Part shown: one piece after another, positions 19,067 through 28,609 of the stretch | Layout of the letters: each line of letters starts with the position of its first letter | How positions within the stretch are numbered: position 1 is the stretch's first letter | DNA from: an uncultured Pelagibacteraceae bacterium | GTDB lineage: Bacteria; Pseudomonadota; Alphaproteobacteria; Pelagibacterales; Pelagibacteraceae | Length of the DNA: 47,667 nt | NCBI GenBank assembly: GCA_902632145.1 | Contig: CACPBH010000004.1 | Span: forward strand, 1 to 47,667 | Reading direction: 5' to 3' | Program-made: the position numbers and the translations under genes | Notes under the pieces: model-generated | The model's input: only the letters and a program-made list of their open reading frames with translations | The model's database searches: none | Told to the model about the DNA's origin: nothing

Positions 19067-20188
19067 ATGCAAAAAAATTATACCTCTTTGGGCTTAATGA
19101 GCGGAACATCTGGCGATGGTGTCGATGCTTCTTTAATAAATTCTAATGGGATTGACCATTTTGAAGTAATAGAGGACAAATATTTTGAATACGACTCGTC
19201 TATTTACAACGCTATTCATTCTCTTAAAAAAAAGATTTATTTTTTAGATGACTTAAAAAAATTTTCCAAAGAAATAAGAGATATAGAAAGAAAAATAACT
19301 CTGTTTCATGCAAAAATAATAAAAGATTTTGATTTTAGTAATAATGAGAATGAATTGGTAGGATTTCATGGACAGACAATTTATCACAATTCAAAAGAAA
19401 AAGTTTCAACTCAGCTAGGAGATGGAAAATTGTTAAATCAACTTACAAAAAAAAAAATTATATTTAATTTTAGGCAAAAAGATTTATTAAATGGAGGAGA
19501 GGGTGCACCGTTAACCCCTCTTTTTCATCAACTTATTATCTCTCAACAAAAAATCAATTCACCAATTTGTATTTTAAATATTGGTGGAATTGCAAATATC
19601 ACGCTAATCAAAAAACCAGTAGGCATAACGGAAATTTATAGCAAAGATATTGGTCCAGGAAATTGTTTAATAGATGAATGGGTAAGAAATAACTGTGATC
19701 AAAAATATGATGCGGAAGGGGCATTAGCATCATCAGGAAATATAAATGAAATAATTTTAGAACAAGCCCAAGAACTTTATTTAAATAGAAAAAACAAAGC
19801 GAAACTCTCGTTTGATATAAATGATTTTGATATTTCCTTTTCAAGAGGACTGTCTCTGGAGGACGGAGCAGCAACATTAACAAAATTTACAGCAGATATA
19901 ATTATTGAAGCAATATCATTAATTTTGAAAAAAGAAATTTTAGTAAAGAATATCTTAATATGCGGCGGTGGAAGAAAAAATAAAGTTTTATTGAAAACTA
20001 TTTCAAAATTTTTTGGCTCTAATCTTAATATTAAGTTAATAGATGAGTACGGACTCAACGGAGATTTTATCGAGTCCCAAGCTTTTGCATTTCTAGCAAT
20101 TAGATCTTACAAAAAACTCCCAATTAGTTTTCCCAATACTACTAATTGCAAGTCTCCAACTTTGGGTGGTGAATTAATTGAAAATTAA
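19067..20188 (+). CDS. anmK: Anhydro-N-acetylmuramic acid kinase
   Basis: A 373-residue sugar kinase that hydrolyses and phosphorylates 1,6-anhydro-MurNAc to MurNAc-6-P in cell wall recycling. The N-terminus GLMSGTSGDGVDAS is the family signature. GFHGQTIYH, FNFRQKDLLNGGEGAPLTP, LNIGGIANIT, DIGPGNCLID and LICGGGRKN are further conserved blocks, including the Asp and nucleotide-binding loops. The length is normal. It is divergent from tyrS, an arrangement seen in many proteobacteria, and shares its four last bases with the convergent hydrolase gene. Confidence 0.95.
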   Translation: MQKNYTSLGLMSGTSGDGVDASLINSNGIDHFEVIEDKYFEYDSSIYNAIHSLKKKIYFLDDLKKFSKEIRDIERKITLFHAKIIKDFDFSNNENELVGFHGQTIYHNSKEKVSTQLGDGKLLNQLTKKKIIFNFRQKDLLNGGEGAPLTPLFHQLIISQQKINSPICILNIGGIANITLIKKPVGITEIYSKDIGPGNCLIDEWVRNNCDQKYDAEGALASSGNINEIILEQAQELYLNRKNKAKLSFDINDFDISFSRGLSLEDGAATLTKFTADIIIEAISLILKKEILVKNILICGGGRKNKVLLKTISKFFGSNLNIKLIDEYGLNGDFIESQAFAFLAIRSYKKLPISFPNTTNCKSPTLGGELIEN

Positions 20189-20841
20189 ATTAAAGCAGTT
20201 TTTTCTTTTAGATATTTTTCTATTTCATAAGAAAGTTCTTTTTCTTTATTTTTAAAAAAATGATTTGAATTTTTTATCTTCGAAAAAATAACTTCAACAC
20301 CTTTTTGATTTTTAATTCTATTATCTAGCTCTATTATACTTTCTTTAGTGACTAATTCATCATTATCACTATAAATTACCTGACCAGATGTTGGGCAAGG
20401 TGCTAAAAATGAAAAATCGTAAACATTTGGTTGAGGAGATACTGCAATAAAATTATTAACCTCTGGTCTTCTCATAATTAATTGCATGCAAATAAGAGAA
20501 CCAAAAGAAAAACCAGACACCCAACATTGACTATAATCTAAATTTTGTCTTTCAATCCAATCTAAAGCAGCTGCAGCATCTGAAAGTTCTCCTAATCCAT
20601 TATCAAATACACCTTCACTCTTACCTACTCCTCTAAAATTGACTTTAATTACAGAAAATCCATTTTCTAAAAAAATATTGTACATTACTTGTACAATTTT
20701 ATTATTCATAGTTCCTCCATATTGAGGATGTGGATGCAGTACTATCGCTACAGGTGAACCGAACTTTGGATTTTTGTAATATTTCGCTTCCAGTCTTCCG
20801 GCCGGCCCAGGTATAAAAATCTCCAAACTTTTCGGTTTCAT
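20185..20841 (-). CDS. Alpha/beta hydrolase of the COG2945 type
   Basis: A 218-residue cytoplasmic alpha/beta hydrolase. After an N-terminal strand (FIPGPAGRLEAKY) come LHPHPQYGGTMNN, the oxyanion-type segment NFRGVGKSEG, the nucleophile elbow SGFSFGS with Ser112, an acid near Asp159/Asp161 in YSDNDELV, and His194 in NSNHFF. This order fits a complete catalytic triad. The substrate is unknown. From memory, genes of this type often adjoin the iscR-suf operon in alphaproteobacteria. Here it is divergent from iscR and shares the 130-base region containing the IscR-type operator, so co-regulation is possible. Confidence 0.82.
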   Translation of the reverse strand: MKPKSLEIFIPGPAGRLEAKYYKNPKFGSPVAIVLHPHPQYGGTMNNKIVQVMYNIFLENGFSVIKVNFRGVGKSEGVFDNGLGELSDAAAALDWIERQNLDYSQCWVSGFSFGSLICMQLIMRRPEVNNFIAVSPQPNVYDFSFLAPCPTSGQVIYSDNDELVTKESIIELDNRIKNQKGVEVIFSKIKNSNHFFKNKEKELSYEIEKYLKEKTALI

Positions 20842-20914
20842 ATTGATAATGATTACTATTAAAAAAAAAAGTACAGATTTATAGCACGTTTTTATGCGAC
20901 AAATATTTTTTTTT

Positions 20915-20939
20915 AATCCTGACTAGAATAGTAGGAATT
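20915..20939 (+). promoter_or_regulatory. IscR-type operator upstream of the suf operon
   Basis: The core CCTGACTAGAATAGTAGGA at 20918-20936 matches the type 1 IscR consensus (YYGACTR, three A/T-rich bases, YAGTCRR) at nearly all core positions. The main deviations are G in the spacer and A for C in the right half. It ends about 33 bases before the iscR ATG, a position suited to repression. In the known scheme, [2Fe-2S]-IscR represses its own operon when clusters are plentiful. Confidence 0.7.
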
Positions 20940-20971
20940 GAACTAAAATTGTTGTATGTCAACATTAATTT

Positions 20972-21382
20972 ATGAAACTTACTAATAAAGGAAGATATGC
21001 AGTTATGGCCATGGCCGACTTGGCGTCTAATACTAATAATGGTCCAATAAGCCTTACAGAAATATCAATTAGACAAAACATTTCTTTAGCTTACCTCGAG
21101 CAAATCTTCATAAAATTAAAAGATAATAAACTAGTTAAAAGTTCTAGAGGAGCAAAAGGCGGATATGTTTTAGAAAAACCGGCGTCTGAAATTAAACTCT
21201 CAAATATTATCTTTGCTGTAAATGAGGAAGTTAAAACACTTAATTGTAATAAATATTCAAAAAGAGGCTGTAATCACAAAACATCTAAATGCATCACTCA
21301 TAATTTGTGGGATCAGTTAGATCAACACATAAACGGTTTTTTTGAAAAAGTAAAATTACAAGATCTCACAATAAAAAATTAG
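20972..21382 (+). CDS. iscR: Rrf2 family iron-sulfur cluster regulator IscR
   Basis: A 136-residue winged-helix regulator. The N-terminus [16 protein letters not shown] and the recognition region [31 protein letters not shown] are typical of IscR. The cluster ligands are Cys92, Cys100, Cys107 and His110. The CX7CX6CX2H spacing is longer than the CX5CX5CX2H of E. coli IscR. It is the first gene of the suf operon; sufB follows after four bases. A good IscR-type site upstream implies autorepression. RirA, another alphaproteobacterial Rrf2 protein, is an alternative name, but the operon context favours IscR. Confidence 0.9.
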   Translation: MKLTNKGRYAVMAMADLASNTNNGPISLTEISIRQNISLAYLEQIFIKLKDNKLVKSSRGAKGGYVLEKPASEIKLSNIIFAVNEEVKTLNCNKYSKRGCNHKTSKCITHNLWDQLDQHINGFFEKVKLQDLTIKN

Positions 21383-21386
21383 AACT

Positions 21387-22820
21387 ATGAAAAGCGAAGA
21401 ATTAAAAAATCAAGAATATAAATACGGTTTTACAACTCAGATAGAAAATTTCAAAGCACCTAAAGGGTTATCTGAGAAGACAATTAAGTTTATTTCAAAA
21501 ATAAAAAAAGAACCTAAATGGATGCTAGACTGGAGGTTAAAAGCTTTTAATAGACTAAAGGTTTTAAAAGAACCAAACTGGCAAAAACCTAAGTATCCAA
21601 AAATCGATTATCAAAACCTATATTACTACTCTGCACCAAAAAGCATGCAGGAAAAACCAAAAAGTTTAGATGAAGTTGACCCAAAACTAATTGAAACTTA
21701 TAATAAACTTGGTATTCCACTTAATGAGCAAAAAAGATTAAGCGGCGTTGCCGTTGATGCTGTTTTTGACTCAGTTTCTGTTGCAACAACTTTCAAAGGT
21801 GAACTCGATAAAAAAGGAATAATCTTTTGCCCAATATCTGAAGCCATACAAAAACATCCTCATCTAGTCAAAAAATATTTAGGCTCAGTAATTCCAATAA
21901 GTGATCATTATTTTGCAACTCTAAATTCTGCTGTGTTTACTGATGGATCTTTTGTTTATATTCCTCCAAACACGAGATGCCCAATGGAGCTTTCGACTTA
22001 TTTTAGAATAAATGCATCAGAAACAGGTCAATTCGAAAGAACTTTAATTATCGCAGACAAAGGCAGCTACGTGAGTTATTTAGAGGGTTGCACAGCTCCA
22101 ATGAGAGACGAAAATCAACTACACGCAGCTAATGTGGAATTAGTTGCTTTAGATGACGCAGAAATTAAATATTCAACAGTTCAAAATTGGTATCCCGGAG
22201 ACAAAGATGGAGTTGGCGGAATTTATAATTTTGTAACTAAGAGAGGAGCATGTAGAGGTAGAAATTCAAAAATTTCATGGACGCAAGTAGAGACTGGCTC
22301 TGCGATAACTTGGAAATACCCGAGTTGCATTTTACAGGGAGATAACTCTGTAGGTGAATTTTACTCAATTGCTATAACTAATAATCATCAGAAAGCAGAC
22401 ACTGGAACTAAAATGATCCATTTAGGTAAAAATACAAAGAGTAAAATCATTTCTAAGGGAATTTCTGCTGGACAAGCTGATAATACTTATAGAGGTCTTG
22501 TAGATATTGGAGCAAAGGCTAAAAATTCAAGAAATTATACTCAATGTGACTCACTTTTGATGGGAAATAAATGTGGAGCACATACTGTTCCATATATAAG
22601 AAATAAAAACTCCTCTTCAACAATCGAACATGAAGCAACGACATCTAAAATCAACGAGGACCAATTATTTTATTGCAATCAAAGAGGACTAAACCAAGAA
22701 GAAGCAGTAAGTCTTATCGTAAATGGTTTCTGTAAAGAAGTATTGCAGCAACTTCCTATGGAATTTGCAGTTGAGGCACAAAAATTAGTTTCTATTAGTT
22801 TAGAAGGGAGCGTAGGATAA
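21387..22820 (+). CDS. sufB: Fe-S cluster assembly scaffold SufB
   Basis: A 477-residue SufB, the scaffold that builds Fe-S clusters with SufC and SufD. Conserved stretches are [41 protein letters not shown], the right-handed beta-helix region with [12 protein letters not shown] and YTQCDSLL, and the C-terminal [22 protein letters not shown] with the cluster-related cysteine. The start follows iscR by four bases, and its stop shares one base with sufC. No frameshift or intein is present. Confidence 0.97.
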   Translation: MKSEELKNQEYKYGFTTQIENFKAPKGLSEKTIKFISKIKKEPKWMLDWRLKAFNRLKVLKEPNWQKPKYPKIDYQNLYYYSAPKSMQEKPKSLDEVDPKLIETYNKLGIPLNEQKRLSGVAVDAVFDSVSVATTFKGELDKKGIIFCPISEAIQKHPHLVKKYLGSVIPISDHYFATLNSAVFTDGSFVYIPPNTRCPMELSTYFRINASETGQFERTLIIADKGSYVSYLEGCTAPMRDENQLHAANVELVALDDAEIKYSTVQNWYPGDKDGVGGIYNFVTKRGACRGRNSKISWTQVETGSAITWKYPSCILQGDNSVGEFYSIAITNNHQKADTGTKMIHLGKNTKSKIISKGISAGQADNTYRGLVDIGAKAKNSRNYTQCDSLLMGNKCGAHTVPYIRNKNSSSTIEHEATTSKINEDQLFYCNQRGLNQEEAVSLIVNGFCKEVLQQLPMEFAVEAQKLVSISLEGSVG

Positions 22821-23554
22821 TGCTACAATTACAAAATCTTAAAGCTTCGGTAAATGATAAGTCAATTTTAAATGGATTAAATTTAGAAATTAAATCTGGA
22901 GAGGTTCATGCTATCATGGGGCCAAACGGATCAGGAAAAAGTACTTTAGCAAATATTTTATCTGGTAAAAGTGGTTACGATGTAAGCGGCAGTTTAAAAT
23001 ATGAGGGCAAAAACTTACAGGAAATTCCTATTGAAGAGCGCGCTCAAAAAGGAATCTTTTTAGCTTTTCAATATCCCTTAGAAATACCAGGTGTTAATAC
23101 AACCAATTTTCTCAAAACTTCATTAAATTCGATTAGAAAGGCTAAAGGCGAAAAAGAATTAGATACATTAAATCTTTTAAAATTAATAAAAGAAAAAGCC
23201 TCTGAATTGAACATTGATGAAAAATTTTTATCTAGGCAATTGAATGTTGGTTTTTCAGGAGGGGAGAAAAAGAAAAACGAAATACTTCAAATGAAACTCT
23301 TAGAGCCAAAATTATCCATCTTAGATGAAACAGACTCGGGCTTAGATATAGATGCATTAAGAATCGTCGCTGATGGGGTAAACTCTCACAAAAACAAAAA
23401 TAATGCATTTCTAATTATTACACATTATCAAAGACTACTCGATTATATTAAACCAGATTTTATTCATGTGTTGTCAAAAGGTAAAATTATTAAAACAGGA
23501 TGTGCCGAATTAGGCCAAGAACTAGAGAAAACAGGTTACGAAAATTTGAAATAA
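22820..23554 (+). CDS. sufC: Fe-S cluster assembly ATPase SufC
   Basis: A 244-residue ABC-type ATPase that powers the SufBC2D complex. Walker A is GPNGSGKS at 34-41, with Lys40. The signature region is NVGFSGGEKKKNE, which is the SufC form of the ABC signature. Walker B and the D-loop are LSILDETDSGLD. It is cytoplasmic, with no membrane segment. One-base TAATG overlaps with both sufB and sufD argue for strict translational coupling and near-equal synthesis of the complex. Confidence 0.97.
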   Translation: MLQLQNLKASVNDKSILNGLNLEIKSGEVHAIMGPNGSGKSTLANILSGKSGYDVSGSLKYEGKNLQEIPIEERAQKGIFLAFQYPLEIPGVNTTNFLKTSLNSIRKAKGEKELDTLNLLKLIKEKASELNIDEKFLSRQLNVGFSGGEKKKNEILQMKLLEPKLSILDETDSGLDIDALRIVADGVNSHKNKNNAFLIITHYQRLLDYIKPDFIHVLSKGKIIKTGCAELGQELEKTGYENLK

Positions 23555-24798
23555 TGGAACAATTATTCAACATAGATTTTAAAAGATTTAATTCCTTGAA
23601 CGAAAAAGAGGCTGCAGACAGAAAAAAAAACTTTGAATTATTTTTAAAAGAAGGTCTTCCAAATAAAAAAAATGAAAATTGGAAATTTTCTGATCTAAAC
23701 TATATAATTACTAAAAATTTCAAGAATATCACAAATAACGATGATTATAAATTTCAGGAAAAAATTGATTTAATCCATGACTTTGATCATAATAAAGTTA
23801 TTCTTGTAAATGGATCATTGAAATCTAGTGATTTACATTTTGAGGAAAAAGGAAAAGTAAAAATTGAAACTTTAAAATCACTTGAGGGCTTTCATCATCA
23901 GTCAAAAAATAATCTTGATTATCTTAATAAAGCTTTATCTATTGGTGGGTTTAATTTGGAAGTTCAACAAAACTACAAATGTAAAAAACCAATAATAATT
24001 TACAACTATTTTACTGCAAACTTAAATAACAAGATTATTAATAACTCAAATAAGATAAAAGTAAGACAGAACTCCGAACTAACTTTAATCGAGTATAATA
24101 TTTGTGAAAAAAGTAAATTTATTAAAAATACCTTTGAAAAAATTAATATTGATAAAGGTGCAGTGTTAAAAAATATTATATTACAAAAAACAAAATGTAA
24201 TGGGTATTTTTATAAGAGTATTTCTGGAACACAAGATTTTAACTCTAGCTATCAAAATTTTATATTAAGTTCAGGACTTAAATTTAATAAAATTGAAATT
24301 GATATGATCCTGGAAAAAGAAAAAAGTAGTTGTCATATTTTATCTGGATTAAACTTAAGCACAGAAGAACATCAGGAAATCAAAACTCAAATTAATCATT
24401 TGGCACCAAATTGTAAAAGTTATCAAAAAATTAAAAAGGTTTTAGAAAGTAATAGTAAGGGAGTTTATCAAGGAAAAATATTTGTTAAAGATATTGCTCA
24501 AAAAACAGATGCATATCAACTAAGCAAAGCTCTAATTTTAAATGACCAAGCCGAATTCAATGCTAAGCCAGAGTTGGAAATTTATGCTGATGATGTTAAA
24601 TGTTCTCATGGGTCTTCTTCTGGCAGCATAGATGAAGAAGCTATACACTATTTAATGACTAGAGGAATTGAATTAAAAGCAGCAAAAAAACTTTTGATTA
24701 ATGGTTTTCTTAATGAAATTTTTGAAAACATACCTGAAGATAAAATTAGAATTTTTTTAGAAAAAAGCATAGCGGTGCAGATTGATGAAATTCGATAA
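23554..24798 (+). CDS. sufD: Fe-S cluster assembly protein SufD
   Basis: A 414-residue SufD. The open frame extends upstream into sufC (to 23500), but the ATG at 23554, overlapping the sufC stop by one base, gives the proper N-terminus MEQLFNIDF. The N-terminal part is divergent, with the NWKFSDLN motif seen in SufD proteins. The C-terminal half has the beta-helix, KDIAQKTDAYQLSKALIL, and VKCSHGSSSGSID carrying the Cys/His pair that helps bind cluster in SufD. It acts with SufB and SufC. The end overlaps sufS by 14 bases. Confidence 0.95.
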   Translation: MEQLFNIDFKRFNSLNEKEAADRKKNFELFLKEGLPNKKNENWKFSDLNYIITKNFKNITNNDDYKFQEKIDLIHDFDHNKVILVNGSLKSSDLHFEEKGKVKIETLKSLEGFHHQSKNNLDYLNKALSIGGFNLEVQQNYKCKKPIIIYNYFTANLNNKIINNSNKIKVRQNSELTLIEYNICEKSKFIKNTFEKINIDKGAVLKNIILQKTKCNGYFYKSISGTQDFNSSYQNFILSSGLKFNKIEIDMILEKEKSSCHILSGLNLSTEEHQEIKTQINHLAPNCKSYQKIKKVLESNSKGVYQGKIFVKDIAQKTDAYQLSKALILNDQAEFNAKPELEIYADDVKCSHGSSSGSIDEEAIHYLMTRGIELKAAKKLLINGFLNEIFENIPEDKIRIFLEKSIAVQIDEIR

Positions 24799-26002
24799 TA
24801 TAAAATCAAAATTTCCAATTTTTAAACAAAAAATCAAAGGCAAACCTTTAATTTACTTGGATAGTGCTAATTCTTCACAAAAACCAAAAGCAGTAATAGA
24901 TGAGATGTCTAGATTTTACGAAACTGAATTTTCGAATGTAGGAAGAAGCGTACATACCTTAGCAGTTAAAGCCACAAACAAATTTGAGGAAACTAGAGAT
25001 ATAGTAAAATCTTATATTAACGCTCAATATAGAGAAGAAATAATTTTTACAAAAGGAGCTACGGAGGCAATCAATTTAGTTGCCAACACTTATGGAGAAA
25101 AATTTATTAAAGAGGGTGACGAAATTATTGTGACTGAATTAGAACATCATTCAAATTACGTGCCTTGGCATTATTTAAGAAAAAAAAAAGGAGCAGTAAT
25201 TAAATTTGCATCTGTAAATGAAAACGGAGAAATAGATATCGATGAGTTTAAAAAAAATATTACTGAAAAAACTAAGATGATTGCTTTTACTCATATTTCA
25301 AATGTGACAGGTACTATTATGCCTATAAAAAAGATTGTAGATTTAGCAAAATCAAAAAATATTCCAATTTTAATTGACGGGACGCAGGGGGCCCCTCACT
25401 CAGTTCTAGACGTACAAGATTTAGGTTGCGATTTTTATGCTATTTCTTGTCATAAAATGTATGGCCCAAACGGTTTAGGTATTTTATATGCTAAAAAAAA
25501 ATGGGTAGATGAATTGCCTCCTTATCAAGGAGGCGGCGGAATGATTAATGATGTAAAAAAGGATGAAATTACTTACGCAGACTCGCCTAATAAATTTGAA
25601 GCTGGAACAATGCAAACCGCAGAGGTGGTAGCTTTTGCCAAATCAATAAAGTTTATTCAAGATTTTGGAATAAAAAACATTGAGAACCATGAAAGTCAAA
25701 TTCTTGAGTATGGTTTAGAAGAATTAAGAAAAGACAATTCTGTTAAAATTATTGGCAATCCTAAAAATAGAGCATCTATAATCTCTTTTACAATAAATGG
25801 AATTCATCCTCATGACATAGCTACAATTTTAGATGATGATGGTGTTGCAATTCGAGCAGGGCACCATTGTTGTCAAATTTTACATGATAAATTAGGCATT
25901 CCTGCCTCTGCAAGAGCTTCAATTGGAGTTTATAACAGCAAAGAGGATATTGATGTTCTAAGCCAGTCAATTAAAAAATGTAAGAAAGTATTTCAGATTT
26001 AA
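24785..26002 (+). CDS. sufS: Cysteine desulfurase SufS
   Basis: A 405-residue PLP enzyme (group II desulfurase) starting at the ATG at 24785; a TTG one codon earlier is also open. It takes sulfur from cysteine and passes it to the scaffold via SufU. IYLDSANSSQKPKAV is the N-terminal signature, ATEAINLVANTYG binds the cofactor phosphate, and LIDGTQGAPH carries the ring-stacking and Asp contacts. SCHKMYGPNG has the PLP Lys224. The catalytic loop RAGHHCCQ places the active cysteine at 362, with a second Cys at 363 that is not usual. It overlaps the end of sufD. Confidence 0.96.
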   Translation: MKFDNIKSKFPIFKQKIKGKPLIYLDSANSSQKPKAVIDEMSRFYETEFSNVGRSVHTLAVKATNKFEETRDIVKSYINAQYREEIIFTKGATEAINLVANTYGEKFIKEGDEIIVTELEHHSNYVPWHYLRKKKGAVIKFASVNENGEIDIDEFKKNITEKTKMIAFTHISNVTGTIMPIKKIVDLAKSKNIPILIDGTQGAPHSVLDVQDLGCDFYAISCHKMYGPNGLGILYAKKKWVDELPPYQGGGGMINDVKKDEITYADSPNKFEAGTMQTAEVVAFAKSIKFIQDFGIKNIENHESQILEYGLEELRKDNSVKIIGNPKNRASIISFTINGIHPHDIATILDDDGVAIRAGHHCCQILHDKLGIPASARASIGVYNSKEDIDVLSQSIKKCKKVFQI

Positions 26003-26446
26003 ATGGAATTAAAAGAATTATATCAAGAAATTATTTTAGATCATGCAAAGAATCCTAGGAATAAAGGTAAATGTGAAGGATATAATCATGATGCCAAAGC
26101 ACATAATCCTCTTTGTGGAGATAAAGTTCATATTTATTTAAGATTAGACAAAGACAAAAATATTTCAGGTCTAAGTTTTGAAGGTGAAGGATGTGCCATA
26201 TCTTTGGCATCAGCCTCAATTCTTACAGATACTTTAAAAGGTAGAGATTTACAATTTTCAAAAAAAGTAACTGACGACTTTTTAAAAATGTTAAAAAATA
26301 AATCAAAAATCACTTTAAACAGCTTATCAGAAGATCAAATAACTACCATATCCTCTCTATCAGGAGTTCAGGAATTTCCAATGAGAATTAAGTGTGCTAC
26401 TATGGCATGGCACACACTTTTATCGGCGTTAGAAAAAAAGGTTTAA
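26003..26446 (+). CDS. sufU: SufU-type sulfur transfer protein
   Basis: A 147-residue IscU-fold protein, starting immediately after the sufS stop. Conserved ligands are Cys38 and Asp40 in NPLCGD, Cys64 in GEGCAIS, and Cys131 in RIKCATMAWHTL. The extra segment of about 20 residues between the second and third cysteines, and the lack of a His at the IscU position, make it SufU rather than IscU. SufU is a zinc-dependent sulfurtransferase that takes the persulfide from SufS. There is no sufE in the operon, consistent with SufU doing that job. Confidence 0.9.
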   Translation: MELKELYQEIILDHAKNPRNKGKCEGYNHDAKAHNPLCGDKVHIYLRLDKDKNISGLSFEGEGCAISLASASILTDTLKGRDLQFSKKVTDDFLKMLKNKSKITLNSLSEDQITTISSLSGVQEFPMRIKCATMAWHTLLSALEKKV

Positions 26447-26450
26447 AACA

Positions 26451-26753
26451 ATGAGTGAATTGAAAGAAAAAATTATAACTGAAATCAAAAAAATTTACGA
26501 TCCAGAAATTCCAGTCAATATATATGAATTGGGTTTAATATATAAAGTTGAAGTTAATGATGAAAACAAAGTGATTATTGAAATGACATTAACTTCACCG
26601 AATTGTCCTGTAGCTGAAAGTTTGCCAAACTCAGTTAAAGAGAATATATTAAAAATTGAGGGAATTAATGATGTTGATTTAAAGTTAGTTTGGGATCCTC
26701 CATGGACAAAAGAAAAAATGTCTGAAGCAGCAAAACTTGAATTAAATTTATGA
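26451..26753 (+). CDS. sufT: SufT-like DUF59 (MIP18 family) Fe-S assembly factor
   Basis: A 100-residue protein of the MIP18/DUF59 family. It has IKKIYDPEIPVNIYELGLIYKVEV and the SPNCPVAESLPNSV segment with the conserved cysteine, followed by VDLKLVWDPPW. Family members help maturation of Fe-S proteins, and in alphaproteobacteria the gene regularly sits between sufS/sufU and sufA. The start is five bases after sufU, and the end overlaps sufA by four. Confidence 0.9.
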   Translation: MSELKEKIITEIKKIYDPEIPVNIYELGLIYKVEVNDENKVIIEMTLTSPNCPVAESLPNSVKENILKIEGINDVDLKLVWDPPWTKEKMSEAAKLELNL

Positions 26754-27085
26754 GTGAGCAAGTAATTAAGCTTAGTGACAATGCAGCTGAAAGAATAAAA
26801 CTTATCATGACTAAAGCTGAAAAATCCGCAGTAGGTGTTAGAGTTGGTGTAAAATCAGGCGGATGTGCTGGAATGTCTTACGTAATGGAATATGCAAAAG
26901 AAATAAAGCCAAATGAGGAGATAATAGAGGAAAAGGGAGTTAAAGTTTTTATAGATCCTAAAGCTATAATTTATTTGTTAGGGACAGAGATGGATTACAA
27001 GGAAGATAAATTTTCTTCTCAATTTATCTTTAAAAATCCAAACGAAACTGAGCGATGTGGTTGTGGAGAATCTTTTAAAATTTAA
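26750..27085 (+). CDS. sufA: A-type Fe-S carrier protein SufA/IscA
   Basis: A 111-residue A-type carrier that hands Fe-S clusters to apo-proteins. The three conserved cysteines are Cys39 in KSGGCAGMSY, and Cys103 and Cys105 in RCGCGESF. It is the last gene of the suf operon. The gene begins ATGA on the end of sufT, and the final four bases are shared with the convergent glnA. It could equally be called iscA or erpA; the operon position favours sufA. Confidence 0.92.
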   Translation: MSEQVIKLSDNAAERIKLIMTKAEKSAVGVRVGVKSGGCAGMSYVMEYAKEIKPNEEIIEEKGVKVFIDPKAIIYLLGTEMDYKEDKFSSQFIFKNPNETERCGCGESFKI

Positions 27086-28488
27086 TCGCTATAATACATT
27101 TCAAATTCAATTGGATGAGGAGTATGCTCAAAATTGTAAATTTCCTGAAATTTTAATTCAATATAAGCATCAATTTGATCATCTGTAAAAACACCGCCTT
27201 CAGTTAAGAATTTTCTATCCTTATCAAGGTTCTGCATAGCCTCTCTTAAAGAGCCACAAACTGTTGGAAGTTTTTTTACTTCATCTTCAGATAAAGAATA
27301 TAAATCTTGATCAAATGGTTTACCTGGATCTATCTTGTTCTTTATTCCATCTATACCCGCCATCAACATAGAAGCAAAAGTTAAGTAAGGGTTTCCAGCG
27401 GCGTCTGGAAATCTTATCTCCATTCTAGCTGCTTTTGGATTCATTATAACCGGAATTCTGCAAGAAGCAGATCTGTTTCTAGCTGAGTAAGCTAAGATAA
27501 CAGGTGCCTCAAATCCTGGAATTAATCTTTTGTAACTATTTGTCGTAGCGTTAGCAAACGCATTAATTGCTCTGGCGTGTTTTAAAATTCCTCCAATATA
27601 ATAAAGTGCTTCTTTTGAAAGTCCTGCGTACTCTTTCCCCATGAAAAGTGGAGTACTGCCTTTCCATATTGATTGGTGGCAATGCATACCAGATCCATTA
27701 TCACCCTTAACTGGTTTAGGCATAAAAGTTGCAGTCTTCCCAAATGAATGAGTTACCATCTGGACAGCATATTTATATAACTGAACATTATCGGCTTGAT
27801 TTGTTAATGTTCCAAAATACATACCCAACTCATGTTGACTTGGAGCAACCTCGTGGTGATGCTTCTCTACTTTCACACCCATATCTTTTAAAGCTTTTAA
27901 ATATTCACCTCTCATGTCTTGAGCGCTATCTACTGGAGGAACTGGAAAATAGCCTCCTTTAATTCCAGGTCTGTGTCCCATGTTACCGTTTTCATATTTT
28001 TTGCCGGTGTTGTATGGTCCCTCAGAACTGTCTATTGTAAAGCTAGTTTCGTTCATATCATTTTTAAATCTAACATCATCAAAAACAAAGAACTCTGGTT
28101 CAGGTCCAAAATAAGATTTGTCACCAATACCTGTTTTTTTTAAGTATGCTTCAGCTTTTTTTGCTGTTCCTCTTGGATCTCTTTCGTAGGGATCTTTTTT
28201 TACTGCATCTAAAATATCACAAAAGATATTAAGAGTTGTGTGAGAATTAAATGGATCAATAATTGGTTTATCCAAATCTGGTTTTAATATCATATCTGAC
28301 TCGTTTATAGCTTTCCAACCTGCAATTGAAGAACCATCAAAGAAAACTCCTTTGTCAAGCATATCCTCGTCTACAACAGTCGCATCCATTGTTAAATGTT
28401 GAAGTTTACCTTTGGGATCTGTAAATCTTAAATCAACAAACTCAACTTGTTTGTCTTTCATAAGCTTAAGAATGTTTTTAGAACTCAT
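27082..28488 (-). CDS. glnA: Glutamine synthetase, type I
   Basis: A 468-residue GSI that forms glutamine from glutamate, ammonia and ATP. Characteristic blocks are VDLRFTDPKGKLQH, FDGSSIAGWKAINESDM, the metal ligands in FGPEPEFFVFD, NGSGMHCHQSIWK, KRLIPGFEAPV and the RNRSASCRIP segment. Tyr397 in QDLYSLSEDE aligns with the adenylylation site of E. coli GS, so control by GlnE is plausible; neither GlnE nor PII is in the window. The start is preceded by the strong SD TGAGGAGA at 28492-28499, unusual here. The stop shares four bases with sufA. Confidence 0.97.
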   Translation of the reverse strand: MSSKNILKLMKDKQVEFVDLRFTDPKGKLQHLTMDATVVDEDMLDKGVFFDGSSIAGWKAINESDMILKPDLDKPIIDPFNSHTTLNIFCDILDAVKKDPYERDPRGTAKKAEAYLKKTGIGDKSYFGPEPEFFVFDDVRFKNDMNETSFTIDSSEGPYNTGKKYENGNMGHRPGIKGGYFPVPPVDSAQDMRGEYLKALKDMGVKVEKHHHEVAPSQHELGMYFGTLTNQADNVQLYKYAVQMVTHSFGKTATFMPKPVKGDNGSGMHCHQSIWKGSTPLFMGKEYAGLSKEALYYIGGILKHARAINAFANATTNSYKRLIPGFEAPVILAYSARNRSASCRIPVIMNPKAARMEIRFPDAAGNPYLTFASMLMAGIDGIKNKIDPGKPFDQDLYSLSEDEVKKLPTVCGSLREAMQNLDKDRKFLTEGGVFTDDQIDAYIELKFQEIYNFEHTPHPIEFEMYYSD

Positions 28489-28609
28489 TAATTCTCCTCA
28501 AAAATTAGTTTTAATTTCGATCTGAACATATATAAGGAACTCTTTTATAGTAATATTAAAAATATATATCAGCTATGCATTTATCACATATATACAATTT
28601 GGACTTGAA
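28489..28609. promoter_or_regulatory. Divergent glnA/EamA intergenic region
   Basis: A 121-base gap. On the minus strand, TGAGGAGA at 28492-28499 is the glnA ribosome binding site. The rest is AT-rich, with no clear NtrC-type palindrome or GG-N10-GC sigma-54 promoter. Nitrogen control through this region is possible but not visible. Confidence 0.4.

Noticed and set aside
28489-28609. A sigma-54/NtrC promoter for glnA
   Set aside because: No GG-N10-GC element or NtrC palindrome could be read on the minus strand.
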